From assembly GCA_963835375.1 (NCBI GenBank), contig CAWIGB010000011.1, positions 124,001 to 188,000 on the forward strand: DNA of 64,000 bases, written 5' to 3'. The notes under the pieces were generated by a model that was not told where the DNA came from, searched no databases, and was given only the letters and a program-made list of their open reading frames with translations. The first letter of the stretch is position 1. Each line of letters opens with the position of its first letter. Shown here piece by piece: positions 54,158-62,636 of the stretch. The translations under genes and the position numbers were made by a program. Source of the stretch: Salinisphaera sp963835375 (GTDB taxonomy: Bacteria; Pseudomonadota; Gammaproteobacteria; Nevskiales; Salinisphaeraceae).

Positions 54158-55082
54158 TCAGCCGTAGCGGCCGGTGATGTAGTCCTCGGTCTTCTTCTCG
54201 CGCGGGTTGGTGAACAGCGTGTCGGTATCCGCGAACTCGACGATGTCGCCCAGATGGAAGAACGCCGTGTAACCGGCCACGCGCGCCGCCTGCTGCATAT
54301 TGTGGGTCACGATCACGATCGTGTAGTCCTCCTTCAACTCGTCGATCAGCTCCTCGATCTTCGCGGTGGCGACCGGGTCCAGCGCCGAGGCGGGCTCGTC
54401 CAGCAGCAGCACGTCGGGCTCACCGCGATGGCGCGCGCGATGCACAGGCGCTGCTGCTGACCGCCGGAAAGGGCGCAGCCCTGGCACTGCAGATTATCCT
54501 TGACCTCGTCCCAAAGGCGGCGCTTGCCAGCGACTATTCGACCGGTCGTCCATCTCGGTGCGCTGCGACTTGCCCGTAGAGTCTACGCCGAAGGCAATGT
54601 TGTCGTAGATGCTCATCGGGAACGGCGTCGGCTTCTGGAACACCATGCCGATCTTCGAGCGCAGCACATTGAGGTCCACGCTCTTTTCGAGCAATTCTGC
54701 CGTCGAGCAGGATCTCGCCGGGCCTTGTGCCGGGATAGAGCTCGTAGATCCGGTTGAAGCTGCGCAGCAGCGTGGATTTGCCACAGCCGGAGGGCCGATA
54801 AACGCGGTGACCTCTTTTTCGACGATCTCCATGTTGATGTTCTTCAGCGCCTGGAAGTCGCCGTAGTAGAAATTCAGATCGCGTACCGCGATCTTGCAGG
54901 GTCCGGCCTTGGCGGTCACGCCCGCGATTTTCGGGGATGCACGGACACACTTGCGCTGCCGGCTCGCCGGACGCGCCGGACCCTCGAGAGCTGGGCGGCT
55001 CGCTATCGTCGTCTGTGCTTGCGTGCCCTCTCGTAGCAGTCGAGCCGAGGAAAGTCGAATCGGTGGTCGTCGTACTAGCCAT
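54158..55082 (-). CDS. pstB: Phosphate ABC transporter ATPase PstB (frameshifted)
   Basis: ATP-hydrolysing subunit of the high-affinity phosphate importer. It shows DLNFYYGDFQALKNINMEI, Walker A in PSGCGKSTLLRSFNRI, Q-loop KIGMVFQKPTPFPMSIYDNI, Walker B PDVLLLDEPASALDPVATAK and H-loop IVIVTHNMQQAARV. A Ser/Thr-rich ~50-residue N-terminal extension precedes the ABC domain. Frames change near 54800, 54700, 54530 and 54425. ATG 55082 overlaps the pstA stop. The corrected ~308 residues are long because of the extension. Confidence 0.94.
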
Positions 55083-55934
55083 GGATTTTCTCCGACGTGC
55101 CCGGCCGCAGAAGAATCCGTGCCAGGATATTGAGTCCAAGAATTGCGAATGTAATCAGGAAGGCGCCGACCCATGCCAGATGGTGCCAGTCCGCGTAAGG
55201 GCTGAGCGCGTACTGGAAGATCACCATCGGCAGATTGGCGATCGGCGATAGAAGATCGTGACTGGAGAAACTGATTGTTGAGCGCAGTGAACAGCAGCGG
55301 CGCGGTCTCGCCGCTGATCCGCGCAACGCCCAGAATGATGCCGGTGACGATGCCGGATATCGCCGCACGATAGACAATCCGGGTAATAACCTTCCAGCGC
55401 GGGATACCCAGTGCCGAGGCAGCCTCGCGCATCTGATCGGAAACCAGCCGCATCATGTTCTCTGAAATCCGCAGGGTCAGCGGGATGACGATCAGCGCCA
55501 GCGCCAGGCCACCGGCAAGCGCCGAAAAATTCCCCATCGGCACGACCACGAGCTGATAGATGAACAGTCCGAGAATGATCGAGGGGGCCGACAGCAGGAC
55601 ATCGTTGAAGAAACGCACGACCGAAGCGGTCTTCGCTGCCACGACCGTACTCGGCCAGATAGGTACCGGCAAAGCACCCCGATCGGCGCCCCCAGACCAG
55701 GGTGCCGATCGCCGTTACGATCAGGCTGCCGGTGATTGCATTCGACAGCCCGCCGGCATCCCCCGGCGCGGGCGTAGGCTGGGTGAATACGGCAAGGCTC
55801 AGGTATTTGCACACCGTTGGCACACAGCGTCCACAACAGCCAGCCCAGCCAGAACAGTCCGAAACAGGGTCGCGATCACGGATGCCGTGAGATTGAAATA
55901 GTTGACTAAGTTTGCGACGGGTATAGATTTGCAT
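55075..55934 (-). CDS. pstA: Phosphate ABC transporter permease PstA (frameshifted)
   Basis: Membrane subunit of the phosphate importer. Starts MQIYTRRKL at 55934. It continues through AITGSLIVTAIGTLV, GTYLAEYGRGS, FNDVLLSAPSIILGLFIYQL and the ABC-coupling loop REAASALGIPRWKVITRIVY, and ends WVGAFLITFAILGLNILARI. About six membrane helices. Frames change near 55890, 55815, 55690, 55640 and 55270. The TAG at 55075-55077 overlaps the pstB ATG. The order pstS-C-A-B-phoU is the classical one. Confidence 0.93.
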
Positions 55935-55945
55935 GGTGCTGGCCC

Positions 55946-56930
55946 CTACCTGCCTTCCTGGGCACTCAGACAGCATCAGCAACAGCCGGGCGAGCGTGAG
56001 TACGATCAGGGTGATGACGAACAGCACCAGGCCGAGCGCGATCAGGGCCGAGGTATACATTCCGCCGGACGCCTCGGTGAACTCGTTGGCCAGGGTCGCG
56101 GCGATGCTGTTGCCGGGATAGAACGGCGCCATTGGGATGCTGTGCGAGTTGCCGATGACAAACGTCACGGCCATGGTCTCGCCCAGCGCGCGTCCCAGCC
56201 CGAGCATGATGCCGCCGATCACGCCGGTCTTGGTGAACGGGAGAATGACGCTGCGTATCACTTCCCAGGTGGTCGCACCCAGTGCATAGGAGGATTCCTT
56301 TAGCACCGGCGGCACGACTTCGAAGGTGTCGCGCATTACAGCGGTAATGAACGGGATCACCATGATGGCGAGCACCAGGCCGGCAGTGAACACGCCGATG
56401 CCGATCGGCGGGCCGGAAAACAGATAGCCGAGAATCGGCAGATCGCCGAACATGCTGTTGAGCGCGGGCTGCACGTAGTCCGACAGGAACGGCGCGAACA
56501 CGAACAGCCCCCACATGCCGTAGATGATGCTCGGGATCGCCGCCAGCAACTCGATCGCCGTGCTGATCGGCCGCCGCAACCAGACCGGCGAAAGTTCGGT
56601 GACGAACAGCGCGATGCCAAAGCTCACCGGCACCGCAATCACCATCGCCAGCGCCGAACTGACCAGCGTGCCGAAGATCGCCACCAGCGCACCGTAATCG
56701 TCGGTGACGGGATTCCATTGACTGCTAGTCAGAAACCCGAAGCCGAACTTGGTGAGCGCCGGCCAGGCACCGATCAGCAACGATACGGCGATGCCCGCAA
56801 TCAACCCGAGCACGATCAACGCCGAGGTGGCGGTGACGCCGTGGAACAGCCGATCGCCGAACGCGCCGACCGCGCGTCGCTTGGAAGCGAGCGCGGGCGG
56901 GTGTCCGGGTTGGGCGGTCATATCACTCAC
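55946..56930 (-). CDS. pstC: Phosphate ABC transporter permease PstC
   Basis: Partner permease of PstA. It shows FGFGFLTSSQWNPVTDDYGA, AIELLAAIPSIIYGMWGLFV, the coupling loop ESSYALGATTWEVIRSVILP and GLGRALGETMAVTFVIGNS, with six predicted helices. The start is GTG at 56930 with GGAG 7 bases upstream; ATG 56921 is an alternative. The frame is intact until about 55965, where a small indel hides the likely stop (LLLMLSAQEGR, TAG at 55946-55948); without correction it would run into pstA. It lies downstream of a pair of strong hairpins after pstS. Confidence 0.95.
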
Positions 56931-56990
56931 TGTCGATCTCCGTCAGGCGAGTCAGCCGTTTTCCTGGCGCGTCGTCGAACCACGCGCGAA

Positions 56991-57060
56991 GAAAACGGCC
57001 GACCCATAACATGGGTCGGCCGCTTGATCCGGTTCGCCCCACGGGCGCAGCGAACCGGAT
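56991..57060 (-). terminator. Double hairpin between pstS and pstC (intercistronic attenuator/stabiliser)
   Basis: Read on the minus strand, ATCCGGTTCG/CGAACCGGAT (57060-57051 with 57036-57027) comes first. A perfect 11-bp stem follows, GGCCGACCCAT/ATGGGTCGGCC (57021-57011 with 57007-56997), then GTTTTC. It begins about 12 bases after the pstS stop. It can act as a leaky terminator and as a 3' stabiliser of pstS mRNA, giving more PstS than PstCAB. Confidence 0.8.
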
Positions 57061-57071
57061 ACACAGAGGGC

Positions 57072-58125
57072 TTACTGCTTCGCCGGCCAGAGCGGCTGGC
57101 CGTTGTCGCCCTTGATCTCGCTGTGCCATTTGTCACGAACCAGCTTCACGGCGCTGTCCGGCATCGGCACGTAATCAAGCTTGGAAGCCATCTGGTCGCC
57201 GTTCTCGTAGGCCCAGTTGAAGAACTTCAACACGGCCTGCGAGGTTTCCGGGTGCTCGGGCTTCTTGTACATCAGGATGTAGGTCGCGGCGGTGATCGGC
57301 CAGCTCTTGTCGCCCGGCTGATCAGTCAGCACCACATAGAAGCCCGGCGCATCCGCCCAGTCGGCGTTGGCGGCCGCCGCCTGGAAGTTCGCCGCGGTCG
57401 GCTGCACATAGTTGCCGGCCTTGTTCTTCAGGGAGACGTAAGTCATCTTGTTCTGAAGCGCATAGGCATACTCGACATAACCGATCGAGTTCTTGATGCG
57501 GTTCACGTACGAAGCCACACCCTGGTTGCCCTTGCCGCCGACGCCGGTCGGCCACGCGACGGCCTTGGCATGGCCCGGGCCGTTGGCCCACATCGTCGCT
57601 GACCTTGGTCAGGTAGCTGGTGAAGTTCCAGGTGGTACCGGAGCCGTCCGAACGATGCACGACGGTGATGTCGGCGTCCGGCAGCTTCATGTTCGGGTTG
57701 AGCTTCTTGATCGCCGGATCATTCCACTTGGTGATCTTGCCGGCGTAGATCTCGGCCAGCGTCTTGCCGTCGAGACGCAGCTTGCCCGGCTGAATGCCCT
57801 TGAGATGTACGACCGGTACAACGCCGCCCATGACCATCGGGAACTGCAGCAGGCCGTACTTGTTCAGCTCATCTTCTTTCAGCGGCGCATCCGACGCACC
57901 GAAATCGACGGTCTTGGCTTCGATCTGCTTGATACCGCCACCGGAGCCGATGGCCTGGTAGTTGAACTGCACGCCGGTCTTCTTCTGGTAGGCCTGCGCC
58001 CACTTCGAATACACCGGGTACGGGAACGTCGCGCCAGCGCCGTTGATCTGGTTCACGGCTGCACCGGCCGACCCCCAGATCGACAGCGCCGCAACGGCTG
58101 TGATCAACGTCTTGCTGAAATTCAC
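57072..58125 (-). CDS. pstS: Periplasmic phosphate-binding protein PstS (one frameshift)
   Basis: Substrate-binding protein of the Pst importer. A signal peptide (TLITAVAALSIWGSAGAA) precedes the mature start VNQINGAGATFPYPVYSKW. Phosphate-contact motifs are GSGGGIKQIEAKTVDFGASD and VVHRSDGSGTTWNFTSYL. The frame shifts near 57600, then GVASYVNRIKNSIGYVEYAY leads to the end LWPAKQ. I chose GTG 58125 because AAGGAG lies 8 bases upstream; other in-frame starts are farther away or too close. About 351 residues. First gene of the pst operon, with a Pho box ~83 bases upstream. Confidence 0.96.
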
Positions 58126-58207
58126 TCGCAATTCTCCTTTCTCGTGCATGGCGTAACAGGCGGTTCGCGGTCGAACCCTGCCGGAGCGCTCACGATAGTC
58201 CCGAATT

Positions 58208-58225
58208 ATGACACTCATGTGACAG
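58208..58225 (-). promoter_or_regulatory. Pho box of pstS
   Basis: Minus strand CTGTCAC-ATGA-GTGTCAT: two PhoB half-sites 11 bases apart, close to the CTGTCAT-N4-CTGTCAT consensus. Exactly 10 bases later lies TATCGT (58197-58192), a plausible -10, the normal geometry for class II PhoB activation. Confidence 0.92.
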
Positions 58226-58260
58226 ATGATGTAGTGCGGCCCCGGCGCCGGCACGGCCCG

Positions 58261-58289
58261 AAAAAGCAGAGCCCGGGCAAGCCGGGCTC
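58261..58289 (-). terminator. Rho-independent terminator ending the candidate Pho-regulated RNA
   Basis: On the minus strand, GAGCCCGG-CTTG-CCCGGGCTC forms a strong stem (58289-58269), followed by TGC and five Ts (58265-58261). It cannot serve the lipoprotein gene, which already has its own terminator at 58528-58554. Confidence 0.88.
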
Positions 58290-58420
58290 AAATGAGAGTC
58301 ATCTGTGGGAAAGCCGTGCCGCGAACCGCGTTGTTACCGGCAGGGGCGGGGCCGGCGCCATCAGCCTTCCCGCTATCCGGCGGGAGCCGTTGGGAAAAGC
58401 CACGGGGAGAACGCGGCTCG
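58261..58420 (-). ncRNA. Candidate PhoB-regulated small RNA (possibly with a 20-codon ORF)
   Basis: A stretch of about 160 bases has its own signals: a Pho box (58443-58460), a GATAAT -10 (58432-58427) 10 bases after it, a predicted start near 58420, and the intrinsic terminator at 58261-58289. It is insulated from the upstream lipoprotein gene by another terminator. No long frame exists. A 20-codon ORF (58361-58299, starting MAPAPPLPV) has a poorly spaced GGGAAGG before it and could be translated, but the RNA may equally be non-coding. I know of no named family for it. Confidence 0.55.
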
Positions 58421-58442
58421 AAAGCTATTATCGACGAACGCA

Positions 58443-58460
58443 ATGACGCTTTGATGACAC
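58443..58460 (-). promoter_or_regulatory. Pho box upstream of the candidate small RNA
   Basis: Minus strand GTGTCAT-CAAA-GCGTCAT: two half-sites at 11-base spacing, 12 of 14 half-site positions matching CTGTCAT. GATAAT follows after exactly 10 bases, the same geometry as at pstS. No protein gene lies downstream before the terminator at 58261. Confidence 0.8.
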
Positions 58461-58527
58461 CCCCGAGAGCGGCTTTCCGAACGCCAGTGCGACCGCCGGC
58501 GTGCGCCCCGCGCCGCGAACGGCTATC

Positions 58528-58554
58528 AAAAAACCCCGGCGCAAAGGCCGGGGT
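58528..58554 (-). terminator. Rho-independent terminator after the porin-lipoprotein pair
   Basis: On the minus strand, CCCCGGC-CTTTGC-GCCGGGG is followed by six Ts (58533-58528), about 36 bases after the lipoprotein stop. Confidence 0.93.
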
Positions 58555-58589
58555 CGAACGGTCGCGGCGAAACGTATGGCGCTGATCGA

Positions 58590-59027
58590 CTACTGCGCCT
58601 TTTGCTTCTGCCACTGCTTGTATTCCTGCCACTCCTTCCAGTCGTGGAACCGCTGTTTCGCCGGCGAGTCCGCGGGCAACTGCCGGAAATGCTTGTACGC
58701 CTGGAATTGCCGGAAGTCCTGTTGCGAACCCGAGGCCTGGCCGCCCGTGCTCGCTGGCCGGGTGGAAGTCGTGGCACTGGCCTGCGCGCTGCGATTCCGC
58801 ACCGACCCGAAGACCGACTTGTCCGGGTGCTTGTCGGAGTACAGCAGCGTGCCGCCACCGTTGGACTTGTCGTAATGATCCCCGCTGAGCAGACCCGGCC
58901 CGCTGGCCGTGTCTCTTTCACCCGGCAGGTTGTCGTAGTCGACCTGCTTGCCGTGGGGCATGCCGGATGCACATCCGGCCAACCCCAGCAGCATCACAAG
59001 GCCCGTAATGGCGTAGGTGGATTGCAT
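58590..59027 (-). CDS. Small lipoprotein downstream of the porin
   Basis: Predicted outer-membrane lipoprotein of 145 residues. The signal peptide ends in a clear lipobox (MLLGLAGCASG), with Ala at +2, which favours the outer membrane. The mature part is hydrophilic with no recognised domain; its C-terminal third is rich in Trp, Lys and Gln (HDWKEWQEYKQWQKQKAQ). It starts 8 bases after the porin stop and is followed by a terminator, so it is probably the second gene of a Pho-controlled porin operon. Function unknown. Confidence 0.8.
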   Translation of the reverse strand: MQSTYAITGLVMLLGLAGCASGMPHGKQVDYDNLPGERDTASGPGLLSGDHYDKSNGGGTLLYSDKHPDKSVFGSVRNRSAQASATTSTRPASTGGQASGSQQDFRQFQAYKHFRQLPADSPAKQRFHDWKEWQEYKQWQKQKAQ

Positions 59028-59034
59028 TGATTTC

Positions 59035-60176
59035 CTAGAAGAACTTCAGACGGACACCGGCGAACACGACGTTCATGTTTTTGGCATTGAACGAACTGCC
59101 GTCGCTGTTGACAAGGTTGTCGCCGGTCAGGTGGTGGTAGGAAGCGTACATGTTGACCGACTTCAGCAGATCTAGCGATATGCCACGCCGTAGTTGCGAA
59201 CCGTACTGTTGCTGCTCTGCAGGTCATCCGTCTGGCCGAAGAAGGCCTGGACATGGTTCTTGCCGGCAATGTAGCCAATACCGCCCGAGTAGCTCTGGGC
59301 GTAGTCGGCGTTGACGCCGTCGACATAGGTCGTGTCGTGATAATTCCGGCGCTTGTACTGGGCGAAGAAGTTCAGGCCGGAGGGAAACAGCATCGACGCG
59401 GAACCGCCGAACTCATGGAAATATTGATTATTGCTGACGTGGCCGGCCTGGTCGATCGTCTTCTTCTGATTGCCGCTATCGACGTAGTCGAGCGCCGCCT
59501 CAACCTTCACGCCATCGTCGAACTCATGGGCGTAACGCGGCGCCAGCTCGATCGCCTGGCCCTGATCATAGCTTACCGACAGCGTGGCGCCGCTGAAGCT
59601 CGGCGTGTCATATCGAACCGTATTCTGGCGCGACAACGCGTCGAAGTTGCTGTAGCCGTCGCCCAGCGTCGGGCCAGCGTTGCCCGCGCCATCGACGAAG
59701 CTCAGCCCGCCGAAGTAGTCGCCGACGACCGAACCGCCGCCGAGGTCGGTCAGACCCGACAGATCCACCTTCGAAGTGCTGTTGGCGGCACCATCGGTCT
59801 TGCCGAAGGTCAGCTTGCCGAAGTTGCCTTCAAAGAATACGTTCGCCTGACGGTTGTCGGTCGAGGTGCCGGTCGCGCCTTTATTGATGTCGTAGGTACC
59901 GGACTTGTTCACGAACAAGCCGATCTCATAGTCGAAACCGACCTTCAGGTTGGGATTGACGTCCTGGCTGCCCTTGAACGCGAAACGGGTCGGTGAAGAG
60001 CCGTTGTCCACCAGGCCGGCATCCGTGGACTTGCCGTTGTCGGCAGCGATGACCGCACGGTTTACCTGACCCGATATCTTGAAATCGAAGGCATGCGCGG
60101 CTGGTGCCACCCCAAAAACGGTTGCCATGGAAACAAAACCGGTTGCCATACCTGCGTATTGGGCCTTGATCGACAT
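59035..60176 (-). CDS. Outer-membrane porin in the Pho island (frameshift near C-terminus)
   Basis: Gram-negative general-porin family beta-barrel. A signal peptide (SMATVFGVAPAAHA) precedes the mature start FDFKISGQVNRAVIAAD. Typical porin segments include SRFAFKG-type SPTRFAFKGSQDVNPNLKVG, RQANVFFEGNFGKLTFGKTD and NTVRYDTPSFSGATLSVSYD. The frame shifts near 59175; the corrected end is a terminal strand, NVVFAGVRLKFF, with the C-terminal Phe needed for BAM recognition. ATG 60176 has GAGGGAG upstream. Placement between phoR and pstS and a candidate Pho box suggest phosphate-starvation uptake, but sequence alone does not show selectivity. Confidence 0.88.
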
Positions 60177-60515
60177 TAAATTACTCCCTCGAAGCGGATT
60201 GAACCGGGCGTTTTGCCCTTGGTAGCGCAGCCGTTCAACGGCCACATCGATCACCCGTTCGAGGGAGTTGTCCATTCATGACGCGCAATCACACGAATGC
60301 AAACCAAACCCGCCCCGAACCGGACGACGGCCCAATTAAACACCGCGCCTATGACCGTTTTATTGCATTTACGGAAAATTACGCTCGGCCGGACGAACCG
60401 CGGGCGAAGCAGCGACGAGGCCGCGTTTCGGAAAGTCCTGCAGATCGAGTCGTAAGGGTGCGAACGGCAACCGGGCAGCCGCCGCAGCGGCCGGAGGGCC
60501 GCACGCCGTGTCGCC
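60177..60515 (-). other. Intergenic region between phoR and the porin gene
   Basis: 339 bases without a convincing gene. It holds the porin promoter (candidate Pho box at 60351-60368 and TTTAAT at 60340-60335), implying a leader of about 150 bases. Next to the phoR stop lies a GC-rich inverted repeat, GCGGCC/GGCCGC at 60487-60502, without a U tract. Confidence 0.5.
60351..60368 (-). promoter_or_regulatory. Candidate degenerate Pho box of the porin
   Basis: Minus strand ATGCAAT-AAAA-CGGTCAT: the downstream half-site matches 6 of 7 positions and the upstream one 4 of 7, with an A-rich spacer. TTTAAT (60340-60335) follows after exactly 10 bases, the geometry seen at the two better boxes. Confidence 0.5.
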
Positions 60516-61842
60516 TTATGCCGCGTCGGCACCCACCAGGCGTTGATGCGGGAATATGCAGCGGAATGTGGTGCCGCGGCCGAGTTCACTGTCGATCTGC
60601 AACTCGGCTTCGTGATGCTCGAGGCTGTGTTTGACGATCGCCAGGCCAAGACCCGTGCCGCCGTCCGAGGAACTGCGCCCGGAGTCGATCCGGTAGAAGC
60701 GTTCGGTGAGCCTGGGCAGGTGCTCCGACGCAATCCGGGGCCGTCGTCGCTCACGGCGAGCTGCGCCGAGCCATGAGCGTCCCGCCACCGCACGACGACA
60801 TGCCCGCCTGCGGGCGTATAGCGCAACGCATTGGCCACCAGATTCGAGACTACGCTCTCAATCTCGGCCGGACGGCCGAAAAGAGAAAGTCCGGGCTGCA
60901 GATCCAGTTCGATCCGGTGACGGCCCTCGTCCGACTTGCGGTAATCCTCCGGAAGCGCCCGATGAGCGCCGGCATGTCGACGGTTTCCTGTGCCTGGGCG
61001 AGACCTTCGCTTTCCAGCCGGGCCAGACGCAGCAGGCTGTTGATGATGCGACCCATCCGCGCCGACTGGGCATCCATCTCGCGGATGGGCGTGCGCCACG
61101 AGGCCAGCACCCCGGCATCGTCCGCTTCCTCGGTCATCATTTCCAGATACCCGCGCAGCACGGTCAACGGGGTACGCAGTTCGTGCGAGGCGTTCGCCAC
61201 GAAGTCGCGGCGTGTCGATTCGAGCCGCTTCTGCTCGCTGATATCCCGCGCGATGAGCAAGCGCTGGCCATCGCCATAAGGCACGATGCGCAACGACAGC
61301 GTGTCGGTATCGTTGGCCGGCGACGGCACTTCGAGTGGCGCCCCGACCTGGTCGGCACTGGCCAGAAATGCGGCGAAGCGCGGGTGACGCAGCAGATTGA
61401 CGATGCGCTGACCGTTGTCCTGCCCGGCCCTGAGCGCCAGCAGCGCCGCGGCTGCATTGTTGAACCAGACGATACGCCCACGCCCGTCGATGACGACCGC
61501 GCCGTCCGGCAGGGCCGCGGTGGAGGCCTGGAACTCGCCGACGATGCTCTTGAGCCGTTTCTTGCGTCGGCGGTTACGCTGCTTGAGGCGATACAGCTCG
61601 GTATAGATCTCCTGCCACACGCCGAAGCCCTCGCGGGGTTCGATTCGCGGCTGCGCCAGCCACCGGTGCAGCTGGTACGCGAATACCAGATGCCCCGAGG
61701 TATAGATCGCGAGGGCGATGAGCAGCGCCAACGTGACATGATCGAGCAGCAGCCCGATCGCGGCAGCCGCGACCAGCCACGCGACGAGCCGCAGACCGGC
61801 CATCCACCAGATTCGGCGTACTTCATTGGCCGGTGCATCCAT
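60516..61842 (-). CDS. phoR: Phosphate regulon sensor kinase PhoR (two frameshifts)
   Basis: Inner-membrane histidine kinase that phosphorylates PhoB under phosphate starvation. Two membrane helices lie in residues ~12-55, then a charged linker and a PAS domain (ALPDGAVVIDGRGRIVWFNN). The HisKA site is DFVANASHELRTPLTVLRGY; ATPase motifs are VVSNLVANALRYTPAGGHVV, SDDGPGIASEHL and GGTGLGLAIVKH. Frames change near 60950 and 60735. It follows phoB by 9 bases on the same strand and precedes the porin. Corrected length is ~440 residues, typical of PhoR. Confidence 0.95.
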
Positions 61843-61851
61843 GCGGGAAGG

Positions 61852-62547
61852 CTACACCGAACGGCTCGAAAAGCGGTAGCCACTGCCCCGCACGGTCTGG
61901 ATGAAGCCGTCGAAGCCGTGCGGCGCCAGCGCCTTGCGCAGGCGACGGATATGCACGTCGACCGTACGCTCCTCGACATAGACATTCTGGCCCCAGACCC
62001 GGTCGAGCATCTGCTCGCGCGAATACACCCGCTCTGGATTGCTCATGAAAAAACGCAGCAACCGATACTCCGTGGGCCCCAGCTTGACCGACGAGTCGCC
62101 GACCGAAACACGCTGGCTCGCCGCATCGAGCGTCAGCCCGTCGAGCTCCAGTGTCTCGTCCTCGCCGCCCGGCAGGCTCCGGCGCAGCACCGCACGCACC
62201 CGGGCCACAAGTTCGGATGACGAAAACGGCTTGGTCACATAGTCGTCCGCGCCCAGGTTGAGGCCGCGCACACGTTCGTTCTCGTCGACGCGCGCGGTGA
62301 CCAGAATGATCGGCAGGTTTTCGGTCAGCTCGTCGCGACGCCATTCACGCGCGAGTTCCATGCCCGATACCCCGGGCAGCATCCAGTCGAGCAACACCAG
62401 ATCCGGGCCGACGTTCGGCCACCGCTAGGCGCGCGGCCTGAGCGTCCGGCGCTTCGGCTACCGAAAAGTCGGAGCGCTCCAGCGCGAACCGGATCATGTC
62501 GCGGATCGGGGCTTCGTCCTCGACGACAAGTAGTGCTTGCGAGACAT
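61852..62547 (-). CDS. phoB: Phosphate regulon response regulator PhoB (two or three frameshifts)
   Basis: OmpR-family activator that binds Pho boxes. The receiver shows LLVVEDEAPIRDMI and the phospho-acceptor Asp in DLVLLDWMLPGVSGMEL, with Lys in DDYVTKPFSSSELVAR. The winged-helix domain has LGPTEYRLLRFFMSNPERVY, the recognition helix region YVEERTVDVHIRRLRKAL and the wing GSGYRF. ATG 62547 requires a shift within the first five codons to join LLVVEDE; a second lies near 62418. A Pho box upstream indicates autoactivation. Corrected length is ~230 residues. Confidence 0.95.
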
Positions 62548-62592
62548 GGCAGGAATATCACATCGGAACTTGTGGCGATGTTATAGCGGCTG

Positions 62593-62610
62593 ATGACAGC
62601 TGTATGACAC
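62593..62610 (-). promoter_or_regulatory. Pho box of phoB-phoR
   Basis: Minus strand GTGTCAT-ACAG-CTGTCAT: 13 of 14 half-site positions match. TATAAC (62585-62580) follows after 7 bases, shorter than at the other boxes. It fills the ~90-base gap between the pepN stop and the phoB start. Confidence 0.9.
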
Positions 62611-62636
62611 GCCTGTTCGGCCGAACCCGCAACCGC

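Noticed and set aside
60286..60303. GTGTGAT...GCGTCAT as a Pho box for the porin
   Set aside because: The half-sites are 10 rather than 11 bases apart and no -10 element follows at the right distance; the site at 60351-60368 fits better.
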